Origin: Streptomyces tuirus | Lineage (GTDB): Bacteria; Actinomycetota; Actinomycetes; Streptomycetales; Streptomycetaceae | Direction of reading: 5' to 3' | Assembly: GCA_018195615.1 (NCBI GenBank) | Contig: JAGTPG010000002.1 | Coordinates: 5,263,501-5,327,500, forward strand | Length of the DNA: 64,000 nucleotides | Shown here: positions 35,293 through 44,248 of the stretch, in pieces | How the letters are laid out: every line of letters starts with the position of its first letter | Numbering within the stretch: position 1 is the stretch's first letter | The notes under the pieces: generated by a model | Database searches by the model: none | Told to the model about the DNA's origin: nothing | Seen by the model: only the letters and a program-made list of their open reading frames with translations | Position numbers and translations under genes: made by a program

Positions 35293-36315
35293 CCCGTCAA
35301 CTCCGCCACCCCCGATACCGGACGGCGCCGGCCTCCCCTATCACCGCATGGCCCACTGCAACGGCCGTCACCACTGGTGGCGGCCGTTGGTCGGCACTCT
35401 GCTGCTGCTCGGCGCGTATGTCGTGCTCGTGCTCCTGCTGTTCCTCCTCTCCTACATCGTCGGAGCGGTCGCCGGCGCCGAGGAACTGCCGGACGGCGGC
35501 CCGGACTTGGGCCCGCTCCCCAACACGGCACTGGATCTGACGACCATCGCAGTCGCCCTGCCCCTGACGCTCCTGGCCGTGCTGTGGCCGGGGCGGCGAC
35601 CCGTCGGCACGCTGACGTCGGTCACCGGACGGTTCCGTTGGCGCTGGCTGGCTTGGTGCCTGCTCGCCGCACTGCTGCCGGTGACTCTGCTGACGGCGAC
35701 CGCCTTCCTCCTGCCCGGCGGCGAAGCCGGCTCGGGGAGCCCGCCGTATGGGTCGGCTGGAATTCGTTCCTCGTCTCCCTCGCCGTGCTGACCGCCTTCG
35801 TCCCGTTGCAGTCCGCTGCCGAGGAGTACGTCTTCCGGGGCTGGCTGACACAGGCCGTGGGCGCCTTCTTCCGTTCCCCGTGGTTCGCCCTGCTCCCCCA
35901 AGCCCTCCTGTTCGCCGCCGCCCACGGCTGGGGCACGAGCTGGGGCTTCGTCAGCCTGCTGTTCTTCGGCCTGGTCGCAGGCTGGCTGACGATCCGCACC
36001 GGCGGCCTGGAGGCGGCCATCGCCCTCCACGCCCTGAACAACCTGCTGGCCTTCGGCGGCGCCGCCGCGGTCGTCGACGGCCTCTCCACCGACGAAACAG
36101 CGGCCGACTCCCCGTGGCAACTCGCCCTCGCGGACATGGCATCGGTCCTGCTCTTCGCGGCGATCGTCATCCGGCTCACCCGCCGCCACCACCCGCAACG
36201 CGTCTCACCACCACCGGCTCCGCCCGTCCCATGGCCCGCGCCGTATCCCCGACCACAGGGCACAACGCCCCCACACGGCATCCCGCGCTCCCACGACGCC
36301 GAGCCACGCGGGTAG
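35285..36315 (+). CDS. CPBP (CAAX-like) intramembrane metalloprotease, apparent frameshift
   Basis: About 343 aa. Starts ATG 35285. Several membrane segments (LVGTLLLLGAYVVLVLLLF and others) lead to the CPBP motifs SAAEEYVFRGWL (EExxxR), FAAAHG and ALHALNN, which supply the catalytic glutamates, arginine and metal histidines. The frame shifts at the G run 35734-35737; one extra G restores GEAGSGEPAVWVGWNSF. CPBP proteases act in prenyl-protein-like processing or bacteriocin immunity in other bacteria; the role here is unknown. Confidence 0.82.
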
Positions 36316-36376
36316 CGGCCGAGGCGGCGTCATGCCGTCGGAAACTTGCATGCGGCCCCCGTTCGACCTTGTACGG

Positions 36377-36751
36377 TCACCCGAGCCTGATCTCATAGCG
36401 CAACTGCTGGCGGTGGGCGGGCATCGCCATGCGATCCACCTGGATCGGGCGGTCGTCGCGTTCCAAGGTGAGCCTGGTCAGGCGTAGGACCGGTTCCGTC
36501 GGTGACAGGCGGAGAGCTTGTTGCTCCGCTTCCTCGGGCAACGCGGCCGTTACGTCCTCCCTGACCAGTGTGCCGACGTGCCCCAGCTCGTGGAGCAGCG
36601 TGACGGCTCCGCCACGGATCTTGGCCGTTTCGGCGAGCGGGGTGCCCCGGGCGATGGCGGCGGGGTAGTAGGTGTCGGTCAGTTCGTATACGGCATCGAC
36701 GTGCTGATCCACCTGCTCGTCACATTGTCCTCCCACGACCGGTGTCCGCAC
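36377..36751 (-). pseudogene. UTRA-domain remnant of a GntR-family regulator
   Basis: Encodes only the effector-binding half (DAVYELTDTYYPAAIARG, LGHVGTLVREDVTA, LRLSPTEPVLRLTRLTLERD, MAMPAHRQQLRYEIRLG). No winged-helix DNA-binding domain is found upstream. It ends just downstream of the MFS gene and may be what is left of a regulator once linked to the ATP-grasp cluster. Confidence 0.7.
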
Positions 36752-36787
36752 CGGCCTTGCCGCTTCACACGGTAAGTGGGGACAAGG

Positions 36788-38144
36788 TCACTCGGCCCGT
36801 GTCACGTGTGGACGGTCGTCAGGAGTGCGGGACGTGAGGGTGGCGCGCATGACGGCGAAGCCCGTCGTCGCGAACGTCGCGGCCAGGATCACCCAGCCCG
36901 GTGGGCCCCCGCCCACGACGCCCATGACCACCACCACGGGCCCGATGATCTGCGCCCCGGTCGGGCCGAGGCTGAACACGCCCAGGTAGGTGTTGCGGCG
37001 GTCCTCGGGGCTCAGGGCGTAGCTGATCTCCCAGCCGCCGGCGGACTGCCAGATCTCGCCCAGGGTGAGGGAGATCATCGCTGTGGTGAGGACGACGGCC
37101 GCGGCCACCGGACCGAAGGCCGGGGCGAGGGCGAACTGGAGCGCGGCCGCCGCGAGCGCGATGCCGCCACGCAGGCAGCAGCGTGCGGCGCGGGGAGGGT
37201 GTCCGCCCCGCGCGCCGCCCACGGCTGGAGGGTGACGGCGAGGACCGTGTTCACCGCGATCAGCACCGGGATGCCGGCGGCCGGCAGGCTGGTGTGCTGG
37301 GAGACCCACAGCGGTATGCCCACGGAGAGCACGGTGGTGTGCAGGGAGAGGAGGCCGTTGAGCGCGGTCAGGAGGAGGTAGCGGCGTTCCCCGCGAGTGA
37401 GCGCAGCAGGGTCCAGGGGCGGAGGCGGGGCGCAGGGCCCTTCGCCGACCCGACGTCCGTCTGCCCGTCCGTCCTCCCTTTCGTGCTCCCGTCCGTCCGC
37501 CCCTTCGTCCTCCCGTCCGTCTGCCCCTCCGTCTTCCCTTTCGTCCGCCCGTCCTTCGCCGCCCGCCCACCGGGCAACCGCAACCCCCACAGCAGCAGCC
37601 CGGACGCGAGGAACGTCGCGGCGTCGCCGAGGATGACGGCGCGGTAGGACCAGGGGGTGTCCGCCGTGACGGCGAGGGACGTCAGCAGCGCGCCCGCGGT
37701 CAGGCCCGCGTTGCGGGTGCTGCGGATCCAGGCCATCGTCCGCACGCGCCGCTCGTCACCGACCGCCTCCCCGACCACGGTCTGGAGCACGGGCTGCGCC
37801 ACCCGGTCGCCCAGCGCGATGAACGCCACGACGACCATGAACTGTGCGAAGCCGCCGACGAACGCGTACCCGACGAAGCCGGCCAGCCGCCAGAACTGGA
37901 GGATCACCAGCAGCCGTCCGGCGCCGATCCGGTCCCCGATCATGCTCACCGGCACGGTGGTCAGGAACCCGATCAGACCGGCGACGGTGAGACCGAACGT
38001 GACCTGGGCGTTCGACAGGTCCACCACTCGGGTGAGGTAGAGGACCGACCCCGCGAGGAACAGCCCGTTGCCCATCGAGTCGATGAACGACGACGCGATC
38101 AGGCCCCGGGTGATCCGCTCCGGCCGCGCATTCCGGTCGGTCAC
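36788..38144 (-). CDS. MFS transporter of the ATP-grasp cluster (two apparent frameshifts)
   Basis: About 452 aa, twelve membrane segments. The first half (GLIASSFIDSMGNGLFLAG, TRVVDLSNAQVTFGLTVAG, SMIGDRIGAGRLLVILQFWR) has the usual motif-A loop. A long charged loop between halves is built of a 12-bp/4-codon-like repeat (DGRTKG variants, about 37440-37560). One base is missing near 37427-37430 and another near 37192-37199; corrected, the second half reads ALTRGERRYLLLTALNGLL... to the end. GTG start overlaps the ATP-grasp stop. Likely exporter of, and self-protection against, the cluster product. Confidence 0.78.
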
Positions 38145-40680
38145 CCGTCCACCACGAAACCGGCTGCCCGGTGGGCCGCTTCCGCCCGTTCCACGGCCTC
38201 CTCCACGTCGTCCCCCAGCGCCAGGACGTACCCCTGGCGGCTGCCGGACCCTTCGAGCCGGCCCAGCTTCTGGCCCTCGGAGGCGGTGACGCGCACGGTC
38301 ACCACGCCGGGCAGCGCGCGGGCCGCCTCCAGATCCCCGAGCCGGTGGACGACGGTGTTCTCGTAGGCGAAACAGCGGATCGCGGCTGCCCGGGCGCGCG
38401 GGGGCACCCGGACGGTTTCCTCCGTGCCGAGCATCGCCGCGGCCGTCGCCGCCGCCAGCCGTACGCCCGTCACCAGCTCCACCATCTGCCAGATCTGGTC
38501 ACCGCCGAAGCGCGTCTGCGTCTCGATGAGGACCGGGGTGCCGTCCTCGCGGATCCTGAACTCGGTGTGCGCGGGCCCCCATCGGTGGCCCAGCGCGTCG
38601 AGCAGGGCGGTGACGGCGGAGGCCACCGACTCCTGGACCGACGGCGTGAGCCGGGCGGGCAGTTGGTGGCCGGTCTCGACGAAGGCGGGCGGCCCGGTGG
38701 TGATCTTCTCGGTGACCGCCAGGACCTCGTGCTTGCCGTCGAGCGTGAGCGTCTCGACGCTCACCTCCTGTCCGGTGACGTACTCCTCGGCGAGGACCGC
38801 GCCACCCCGGACGACGCCCTCTCCCAGGCCGGGGCGAGTTCGTCCGGGCCGTGGGCCAGACAGACGCCGCGGCTGCCGGAGCCGTCCGCCGGCTTGAGGA
38901 TCACGGGGGTGCCCAGCCGGGCCTGGAAGGCGGTGGCCTCCGCGAGCGAGCCGCAGGCACGGTACTGGACACTCGGCAGCCCCCGCTCGTCGAGCAGGGC
39001 GCGGGTGCGCAGTTTGTCGCGGCTGTCGCGGACCGCCGGCAGCGGGTTGTGCACGAGTGAGAGCCGCTCGCCGATGCGCGCCGCGGTCAGCAGGTGCGCC
39101 TCCGCGAAGGACAGCACGGCGTCGAAGGGGGCCGTGCCGTGCTCGTGCAGGAAGACCGCCGTGGCCTCGGCGAGGCCGGCGTCGAGCAGGTCGTGGACGA
39201 CCAGGGTGTCGGCCCGTTCGGTCTGCAGCGGCGTGAGGTTGGCACGTTCCTGGACGAGGGTGATGCGGACGCCGAGGTCGGCGAGGGACGCGAAGCCGGA
39301 GTCCTTCCCGCCGACGACCAGCAGATGAGGGCGGCGGGTCTCGGCGGGCTCCGTGCGTTCGGCGGGCTCCATGCGTTCGGCGGGCTCCATGCGTTCGGCG
39401 GGCTCCGTGCGTTCGGCGGGCTCCGTGCGGACCGCCACCAGGTCGTCCATGTGCCACACCGCCTCCATGTCCCGCACCAGCGACTCCGTCGTGTCGGCGA
39501 CCAGCTCGGCGGAGAGGACCTGCCAGTGCCCTTGCGCGGCGGTGCCGACGAGCTTGCCGGGGGAGTGGTAGACACTGTGGCCCCGGTAGGAGGCCAGTCC
39601 GGTGAGCCGCTGCGGATCGCGCAGTCCGTCGAAGACGCCGGTCGCGCGGGGGAAGGGGGTCACGATGCCGAAGGGCATGCTGAACCGCTCGGCCAGGTCC
39701 GGCTGTTCGCCGCGCATGACGGCGGCGTAGGCGGCCATGAAGGACACCCCGTGCGCCTGGTGGAGCACCCGCGCCCGATGGCCGCCGGGCCGGATCCCCG
39801 CCTCCAGGAGCCGCGGACCCCGCGGCGTCAGGATGAACTCCACATGCGCCGCGCACAGCCGCAACCCCAGGGCGCGGGCCGCGGCCACGGCGAGTTCCGC
39901 CATCCGCCGCCGCGCCGGCCCGGGGGCGCGGCTGGGCGCGTAGCGGGCGAAGTGGTGGAAGTCGTCGCCGCCGAGGTCGGCGCCGGTGAGCACGTCCACG
40001 ACCGGGCTCGGATACGGCACTCCGTCGCGGTCGACGACGAGGTCGACCGAGTGGTTGCTGCCTTCGAGGAACTCCTCCGCCTGAAGCTCCAGGAACCGCT
40101 GGGGCAGGCCCTTGGCCCGCACATGGTCGGCGACGCCGTCCCGGACCTGCGCGAAGGCCGCCTCCACGGCTTCCGGGCCGGCCACGGTGACCACGAACAG
40201 GCTGGAGTAGAGCGTCGCCGGCTTGAGGACGACCGGCCAGCCGTGCGTCTCGCCGAACTCCCGCAGCTCGGCGGCCGAGGCGACCGCACGGAACCGCCCG
40301 GTGCTGTCGGGGCCGATACGGTCCCGGAAGAGCTGCCGCATCAGATGCTTCGAGCGCAGTGCCGCCACGTCGGCGGGGGCGACGGAGGGCAGGGAGAGCA
40401 GCGCGCACAGCCGGGCGTAGTGCTCGACGTAGGCCTCGCGGAGGTTGAGCACGCACACGGATCCGTCACGCGGGATCCGGGAGGCCAGCCCTTCCACGCC
40501 CTCGGCCGGGTCCCACGGGAGCACCGTGTCGAAGGCGTCGTCCCGGGCGCTCCAGCCGTTCGAGGAGGTGTCCCGGATCAGGCCGACCCGCGCTCCTGTC
40601 TCACGCAGCGGTTCGAACTCGCCGTAGCGGGCGTTGCCCAGGAAGAGCACCAGGGGCAGCGCGGACTCGGACTGACTCAA
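38141..40680 (-). CDS. Fused tandem ATP-grasp ligase (two domains, apparent frameshift)
   Basis: About 846 aa with two ATP-grasp modules in one frame. Module 1: LVLFLGNARYGEFEPLRETG, SKHLMRQLFRDRI, WPVVLKPATLYSSLF, ARGLRLCAAHVEFIL. Module 2: LLVVGGKDSGFASLADLG, SRDKLRTRALLDERGLPSVQ, TPVILKPADGSGSRG, GPAHTEFRIREDGTPVLIE. The modules are joined by a PAERTE/PAERME repeat from five 18-bp units. Such ligases join carboxylates to amines with ATP, so two condensation steps are possible. The C run at 38805-38808 has lost one base. Start TTG 40680 overlaps the SHMT stop. The fusion itself is not affected by the frameshift, which lies in module 2. Confidence 0.82.
39342..39431 (-). repeat. Five 18-bp tandem repeats encoding the ATP-grasp linker
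   Basis: Units of the form CGGCGGGCTCCRTGCGTT, in frame, encode (PAER[TM]E)n. The units carrying ATG would allow internal starts. Copy number may vary between strains without frame loss. Confidence 0.85.
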
Positions 40681-42008
40681 CTCACGGCCTCCACACCGTC
40701 GAACGCGAAGTGCACCCGGCCGAACTCCTCGGCCAGGGCCCTGACCCGGGCGGTCGTCGTCTCCCGCACGGCCCCGCCCCGCCCGGCGGACACCGCCACC
40801 TCGGCCATGAGATCGGCGATGCGCCACATCTCCGGCCGGCGCATCCCGCGCCGGGTGATCTCCTGGACCCCCAGCCGCAGCCGTACCTTCCCGGCCACCG
40901 GACGGGCGTTGAGCAGCAGCCCCGAGCGTACGAGGGCGGCGGCCAGCTCGTACCCCGCCTGCCGCCCGTGCCCGTCCACGACGAGGACATGGCTGCGGCT
41001 GGCGGTCCGCGCGCCGGCGAGCCGGTGCAGCCGGAAGCCGGCCTCGCCGAGCGCCTCGGCCAGCGCCGCCTGGTTGTCCAGCATCCGCGCGACGTACGCG
41101 GGGGCGTGGACGTCCATCTCCAGCGCCGTCACGTAGTTGGCGAGTGTCGCGCCGGTCGCCTGCGAGGAGACCATCGACTCTCCGAGGCGGTCGGAGAAGC
41201 GGCGTCCGGTCTCGGCGTCCGCGAAGGCGATCACGCCCTTGTGCGCACCGGGGAAGCTCTTGTGCGTGTTGCCCTGGATGATGTCGCAGCCTTCTCCCAG
41301 CGGGTCCTGGAAGGCCCCGCCCGCGATCAGGCCGAGGGTGTGCGAGGCGTCGTACACCAGGACGGTCTCGCCGCCCATGACGGTGCGCAGGGCACGGACC
41401 GGGAGCGGCGCGAGCGGCACGCCGTGGTCGAGGAACACCATTGCCGCCGGGTCGGCCGCCCGGGCGGTGGCCAGGCGGGTGAGGTCCACGGTGCCCGCCG
41501 CGGCGTCCCACGGCAGATAGGCGCTGCGCCTGCCGAGCGCCTCCAGGAGCGGACGGGTGGCGAAGTGGCCGCCGTCGGCCGGCGCGATGGACAGCACCAG
41601 GTCACCCGGCCGGGTGAGCAGGGCGATCGTGCAGGTCGTGGCGTGCAGTCCGGACAGCGGACGGAAGTCGGTCCAGGAGGCGCCCAGCATGCGCTGCGTC
41701 GCCGCGGCGGCGGCCCGCTCCAGGCCGTCCACCCCCGGGTAGCCGGCGGACAGCAGGCCGGCGCGGAGCATCGTCGTACCCGGGCCCCGCTCGTGTTCCC
41801 GGCCGATCAGGTACCGGTCGGCCAGCGGCCCGGCGAGCAGGGCCCGGGCCGTGCCGGACAGCACGTTCTCGAAGGCCGCGAGGTTCACCGTGCCGCCGAC
41901 GCGACGGGCGTCCGCGGCGACCTCGGCCAGCAGCGCGGACTGCCGCTGGTCGGGGCCGCCGCGGACGGTGCCCGAGGCGGCGGCGTCGACGACTGCCGGG
42001 CGGGTCAT
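40677..42008 (-). CDS. SHMT-like PLP enzyme of the ATP-grasp cluster
   Basis: 443 aa, fold-type I PLP enzyme related to serine hydroxymethyltransferase. ENVLSGTARALLAGPLADRY resembles the SHMT N-terminal motif, DFRPLSGLHATT the PLP phosphate region, VLVYDASHTLGLIAGG the aspartate/histidine pair, and GNTHKSFPGAHKG the Schiff-base lysine. Divergent sequence and cluster context argue against the housekeeping glyA; relatives act as threonine-aldolase- or transaldolase-like enzymes that form beta-hydroxy amino acids. ATG 42008 overlaps the isomerase stop by one base. Confidence 0.85.
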   Translation of the reverse strand: MTRPAVVDAAASGTVRGGPDQRQSALLAEVAADARRVGGTVNLAAFENVLSGTARALLAGPLADRYLIGREHERGPGTTMLRAGLLSAGYPGVDGLERAAAAATQRMLGASWTDFRPLSGLHATTCTIALLTRPGDLVLSIAPADGGHFATRPLLEALGRRSAYLPWDAAAGTVDLTRLATARAADPAAMVFLDHGVPLAPLPVRALRTVMGGETVLVYDASHTLGLIAGGAFQDPLGEGCDIIQGNTHKSFPGAHKGVIAFADAETGRRFSDRLGESMVSSQATGATLANYVTALEMDVHAPAYVARMLDNQAALAEALGEAGFRLHRLAGARTASRSHVLVVDGHGRQAGYELAAALVRSGLLLNARPVAGKVRLRLGVQEITRRGMRRPEMWRIADLMAEVAVSAGRGGAVRETTTARVRALAEEFGRVHFAFDGVEAVS

Positions 42009-42901
42009 CAGGCTCCGGCCTCGGCCCCGGCGGCCTCCCAGCGGGCGCGGAAGTCCAGCGCGCGGCTCAGGTAGTCCTCCGGCTTGTGGCCGCGGGCGAA
42101 CTCCTCGACGACCGCGGCACCGTCGTAGCCGAACGAGCCGAGCAGCTCCAGCGAACCCCACAGGTCGAAGTCGCCCTCGCCGATGGGCAGATGGGTGTGG
42201 TCGAAGCCCTTGATGTCGGAGATGTGGGCGGTCTGGACGTACGGCGCGACCGCCTCCAGCGCCTCCTTGTAGTCGCCCCGCGGCAGATGCACCGTGGCCA
42301 GGTGCGGGACGTCGAGCGTCAGCGCCGTTCCCGTGCTCTCGCACAGGGCGATGTGCTCCTCGGGCTCGAAGACCACGTAACGGGGACGGTTGGCGCCCAT
42401 GTTCTCGACGCACAGCAGGATGCCGGTACGGCTCAGCAGGGGCTGGAGCCGGTCCAGCGAGGAGCGCAGCACGTCCAGCAGGACGGGGTTGCTGCGTTTG
42501 GACTGGTAGCCGGGGTGATACGTCACCCGCGTCACGCCGAGGTCGGCCGCGAGGTGCACGGCGCGGCGCAGCAGGTTGACCGACTCGGACCGCTCGTCCT
42601 CGTCGGGGGAGCACAGGTCGGTGTGCGGGCCGTACCAGGCGGCGTGCACGGAGAGGTCGAGCCCGTGGGTCTCGATGACCTGCCGCATGCCGTCGACGAT
42701 CTTCTCGTACTCCGTGGCGGTCGCGCCGAAGAGCACCTCCTGCGCCTCTTCCGCGATCTCGAACTCGAGGTCGGTGAAGTGACCGGCGAGGAACTCCAGA
42801 TGCTCGACGATCTCTGCCGGGTTGTCCCAGATGTTGGTGGAGAAACCGATGCGGGGGCGGGTCACGGCCGGGGTCTGCGGTGCTTCCTGGATCGCGGTCA
42901 C
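42008..42901 (-). CDS. Xylose-isomerase-like TIM-barrel protein (sugar phosphate isomerase/epimerase family)
   Basis: 297 aa. Motifs of the AP-endonuclease-2/isomerase superfamily: IGFSTNIWDNP, LEFEIAEEAQ, SVHAAWYGPH, RVTYHPGYQSK, LLCVENMGANRP, LTLDVPHLATV, TAHISDIKGFDHTHLPIGEG. The conserved Glu, Asp, His residues suggest a divalent-metal site. It could isomerise or epimerise a carbon skeleton for the SHMT-like enzyme. GTG 42901 has GAAAGG upstream. Confidence 0.85.
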   Translation of the reverse strand: MTAIQEAPQTPAVTRPRIGFSTNIWDNPAEIVEHLEFLAGHFTDLEFEIAEEAQEVLFGATATEYEKIVDGMRQVIETHGLDLSVHAAWYGPHTDLCSPDEDERSESVNLLRRAVHLAADLGVTRVTYHPGYQSKRSNPVLLDVLRSSLDRLQPLLSRTGILLCVENMGANRPRYVVFEPEEHIALCESTGTALTLDVPHLATVHLPRGDYKEALEAVAPYVQTAHISDIKGFDHTHLPIGEGDFDLWGSLELLGSFGYDGAAVVEEFARGHKPEDYLSRALDFRARWEAAGAEAGA

Positions 42902-42965
42902 GGCTGGTCGCCTTTCATCACGGGTGGGAAGGGGCGATGGTGCGGTGAGGGCCCGGGCCCGCGGA

Positions 42966-43672
42966 TCACCGCGGGGTCCCGGGGAAGAAGTCGACGAGGA
43001 GCATGTCGCGCACGCCCGCGCGGGCGCCCGGCGCCGGCGTCACGGGGGTGACGCCGTGCAGGACCCGCCGGTCGTCGAGCAGGATCGTCTCGAAGGGTTC
43101 GGTCAGCACGGCCCGGTGGACCGGCCGGCGTTCGAGGTCGTACAGGCACGACTCGGCGCCGCTGACGTTCTCGCGCCGGATCAGGACCTGGCCGACGTAG
43201 TGGTGGCCGTCCTGGTGGATGCCCTCCGGGGCGGGGTCGCCGGCCGCGTCGGCGGTGGCGGTGACCCGGATCTGGTGGACGCCGCAGGTGTCGATCCCTC
43301 GGCGCCGCCGGGGAGCCGCTCGTGCAGCGCGGTGACGATCGCCCGCAGGGCGGGCCCCTCGGCCACGGAGTCGTCCAGGGGGGCGAACATCCGGTCGATC
43401 CCGCCGTTCACCGGGTTCAGCCGTGTCTCCTGGAAGAAGGCGGTGTGCGGGAGCCGCTCCAACGCGCCGGCCCGCAGCCGGAAGGTGCCGTAGCGGCGGA
43501 ACCGGTACGGTACGTCGGCCGGCAGGTGTTCATCGGCGGGCAGGTCGTTCCACGACTCGGTGAACTCCTTCAAGGCGCTCGCGGGCGCGGTGTCCAGCGC
43601 CTGCGTCAGTACGGCGGCGTCGAGGTGGACGAAGGGCGGCGCGGGTTCGGACAGGCCGGACGGACGGTTCAC
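42966..43672 (-). CDS. 2OG-Fe(II) dioxygenase (PF10014, amino-acid hydroxylase type), apparent frameshift
   Basis: About 235 aa. FRRYGTFRL and HTAFFQETRLNPVNGGIDR mark the family of free-amino-acid hydroxylases such as isoleucine 4-hydroxylase. A missing base at the C run 43296-43298 breaks the frame; corrected, the second half has the iron ligands in GIHQDGHHYVGQVLIRREN (HxD) and RVLHGVTPV. GTG 43672 has GAAAGGGAA upstream. Likely hydroxylates an amino-acid precursor, with electrons not required from the ferredoxin for the family's usual mechanism. Confidence 0.78.
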
Positions 43673-43700
43673 CTGTGCTTCCCTTTCGGTCGGCGCGCGG

Positions 43701-44024
43701 TCAGCACTGGGTCTTCGGAAGGCGGACGACCACGGAGTCGAGCCCTTCCTCGACGACGAGCCGGCAGCCCAGCCTGCTGGAGGCGGTGCGGGGCTCGGCC
43801 GTGTAGTCGAGCAGATCGTCCTCGTCCGCCTCCAGCCCGGGCAGCGCACGGCCGGCCGCCGATTCCACGAAGACATGACAGGTCCCGCAGACGGTCTTGC
43901 CGCCGCACTGACCCACGATTCCCTCGACGCCGTTGTCGACCGCCGCTTCCATCACGGTGGTCCCCACGGAGACGTCGAGCACGGACCGGGTCCCGTCCGA
44001 CAGCAGATACGTGATCATCGCCAC
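43701..44024 (-). CDS. [2Fe-2S] ferredoxin, adrenodoxin/putidaredoxin type
   Basis: 107 aa. Cluster ligands are in GQCGGKTVCGTCHVFV (CX5CX2C) and the later SRLGCRLVV; the acidic region EADEDDLLDY for partner binding is present. First gene of the ATP-grasp cluster. No reductase, P450 or Rieske partner is encoded in the cluster, so its electron acceptor must be elsewhere or be an unexpected enzyme here. Confidence 0.88.
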   Translation of the reverse strand: MAMITYLLSDGTRSVLDVSVGTTVMEAAVDNGVEGIVGQCGGKTVCGTCHVFVESAAGRALPGLEADEDDLLDYTAEPRTASSRLGCRLVVEEGLDSVVVRLPKTQC

Positions 44025-44191
44025 GTCTCAACCACCCCCCGTTTTCGGTGATCGTTCGCCTCCACATGAAAACAGCGGGGCCGAACGCGGTACAAGAGTG
44101 CGTGGTGTGAACGGTGTTGAGGCAAGAGTCACAGGAGAAGGTGCCAAATCGCCGATTGACCAGCGAACTTGACGACACGTCATCAACGACG

Positions 44192-44224
44192 ACGTCCCCC
44201 GCCGTTTCTCACGGCGGGGGACGT
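44192..44224. terminator. Terminator of the Fe-S oxidoreductase gene
   Basis: A perfect 14-bp stem ACGTCCCCCGCCGT with its complement and a TTCTC loop, 24 bp after the oxidoreductase stop. It isolates the cluster start from upstream transcription. Confidence 0.8.
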
Positions 44225-44248
44225 CGGTACGACCTGCAAAAAAACCGG

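Noticed and set aside
39342..39431. Possible CRISPR or regulatory repeat
   Set aside because: The 18-bp units are in frame and encode a protein linker between two ATP-grasp modules.
40677..42008. Housekeeping serine hydroxymethyltransferase (glyA)
   Set aside because: The Schiff-base lysine region HKSFPG and other motifs are divergent and the gene is embedded in a specialised cluster.
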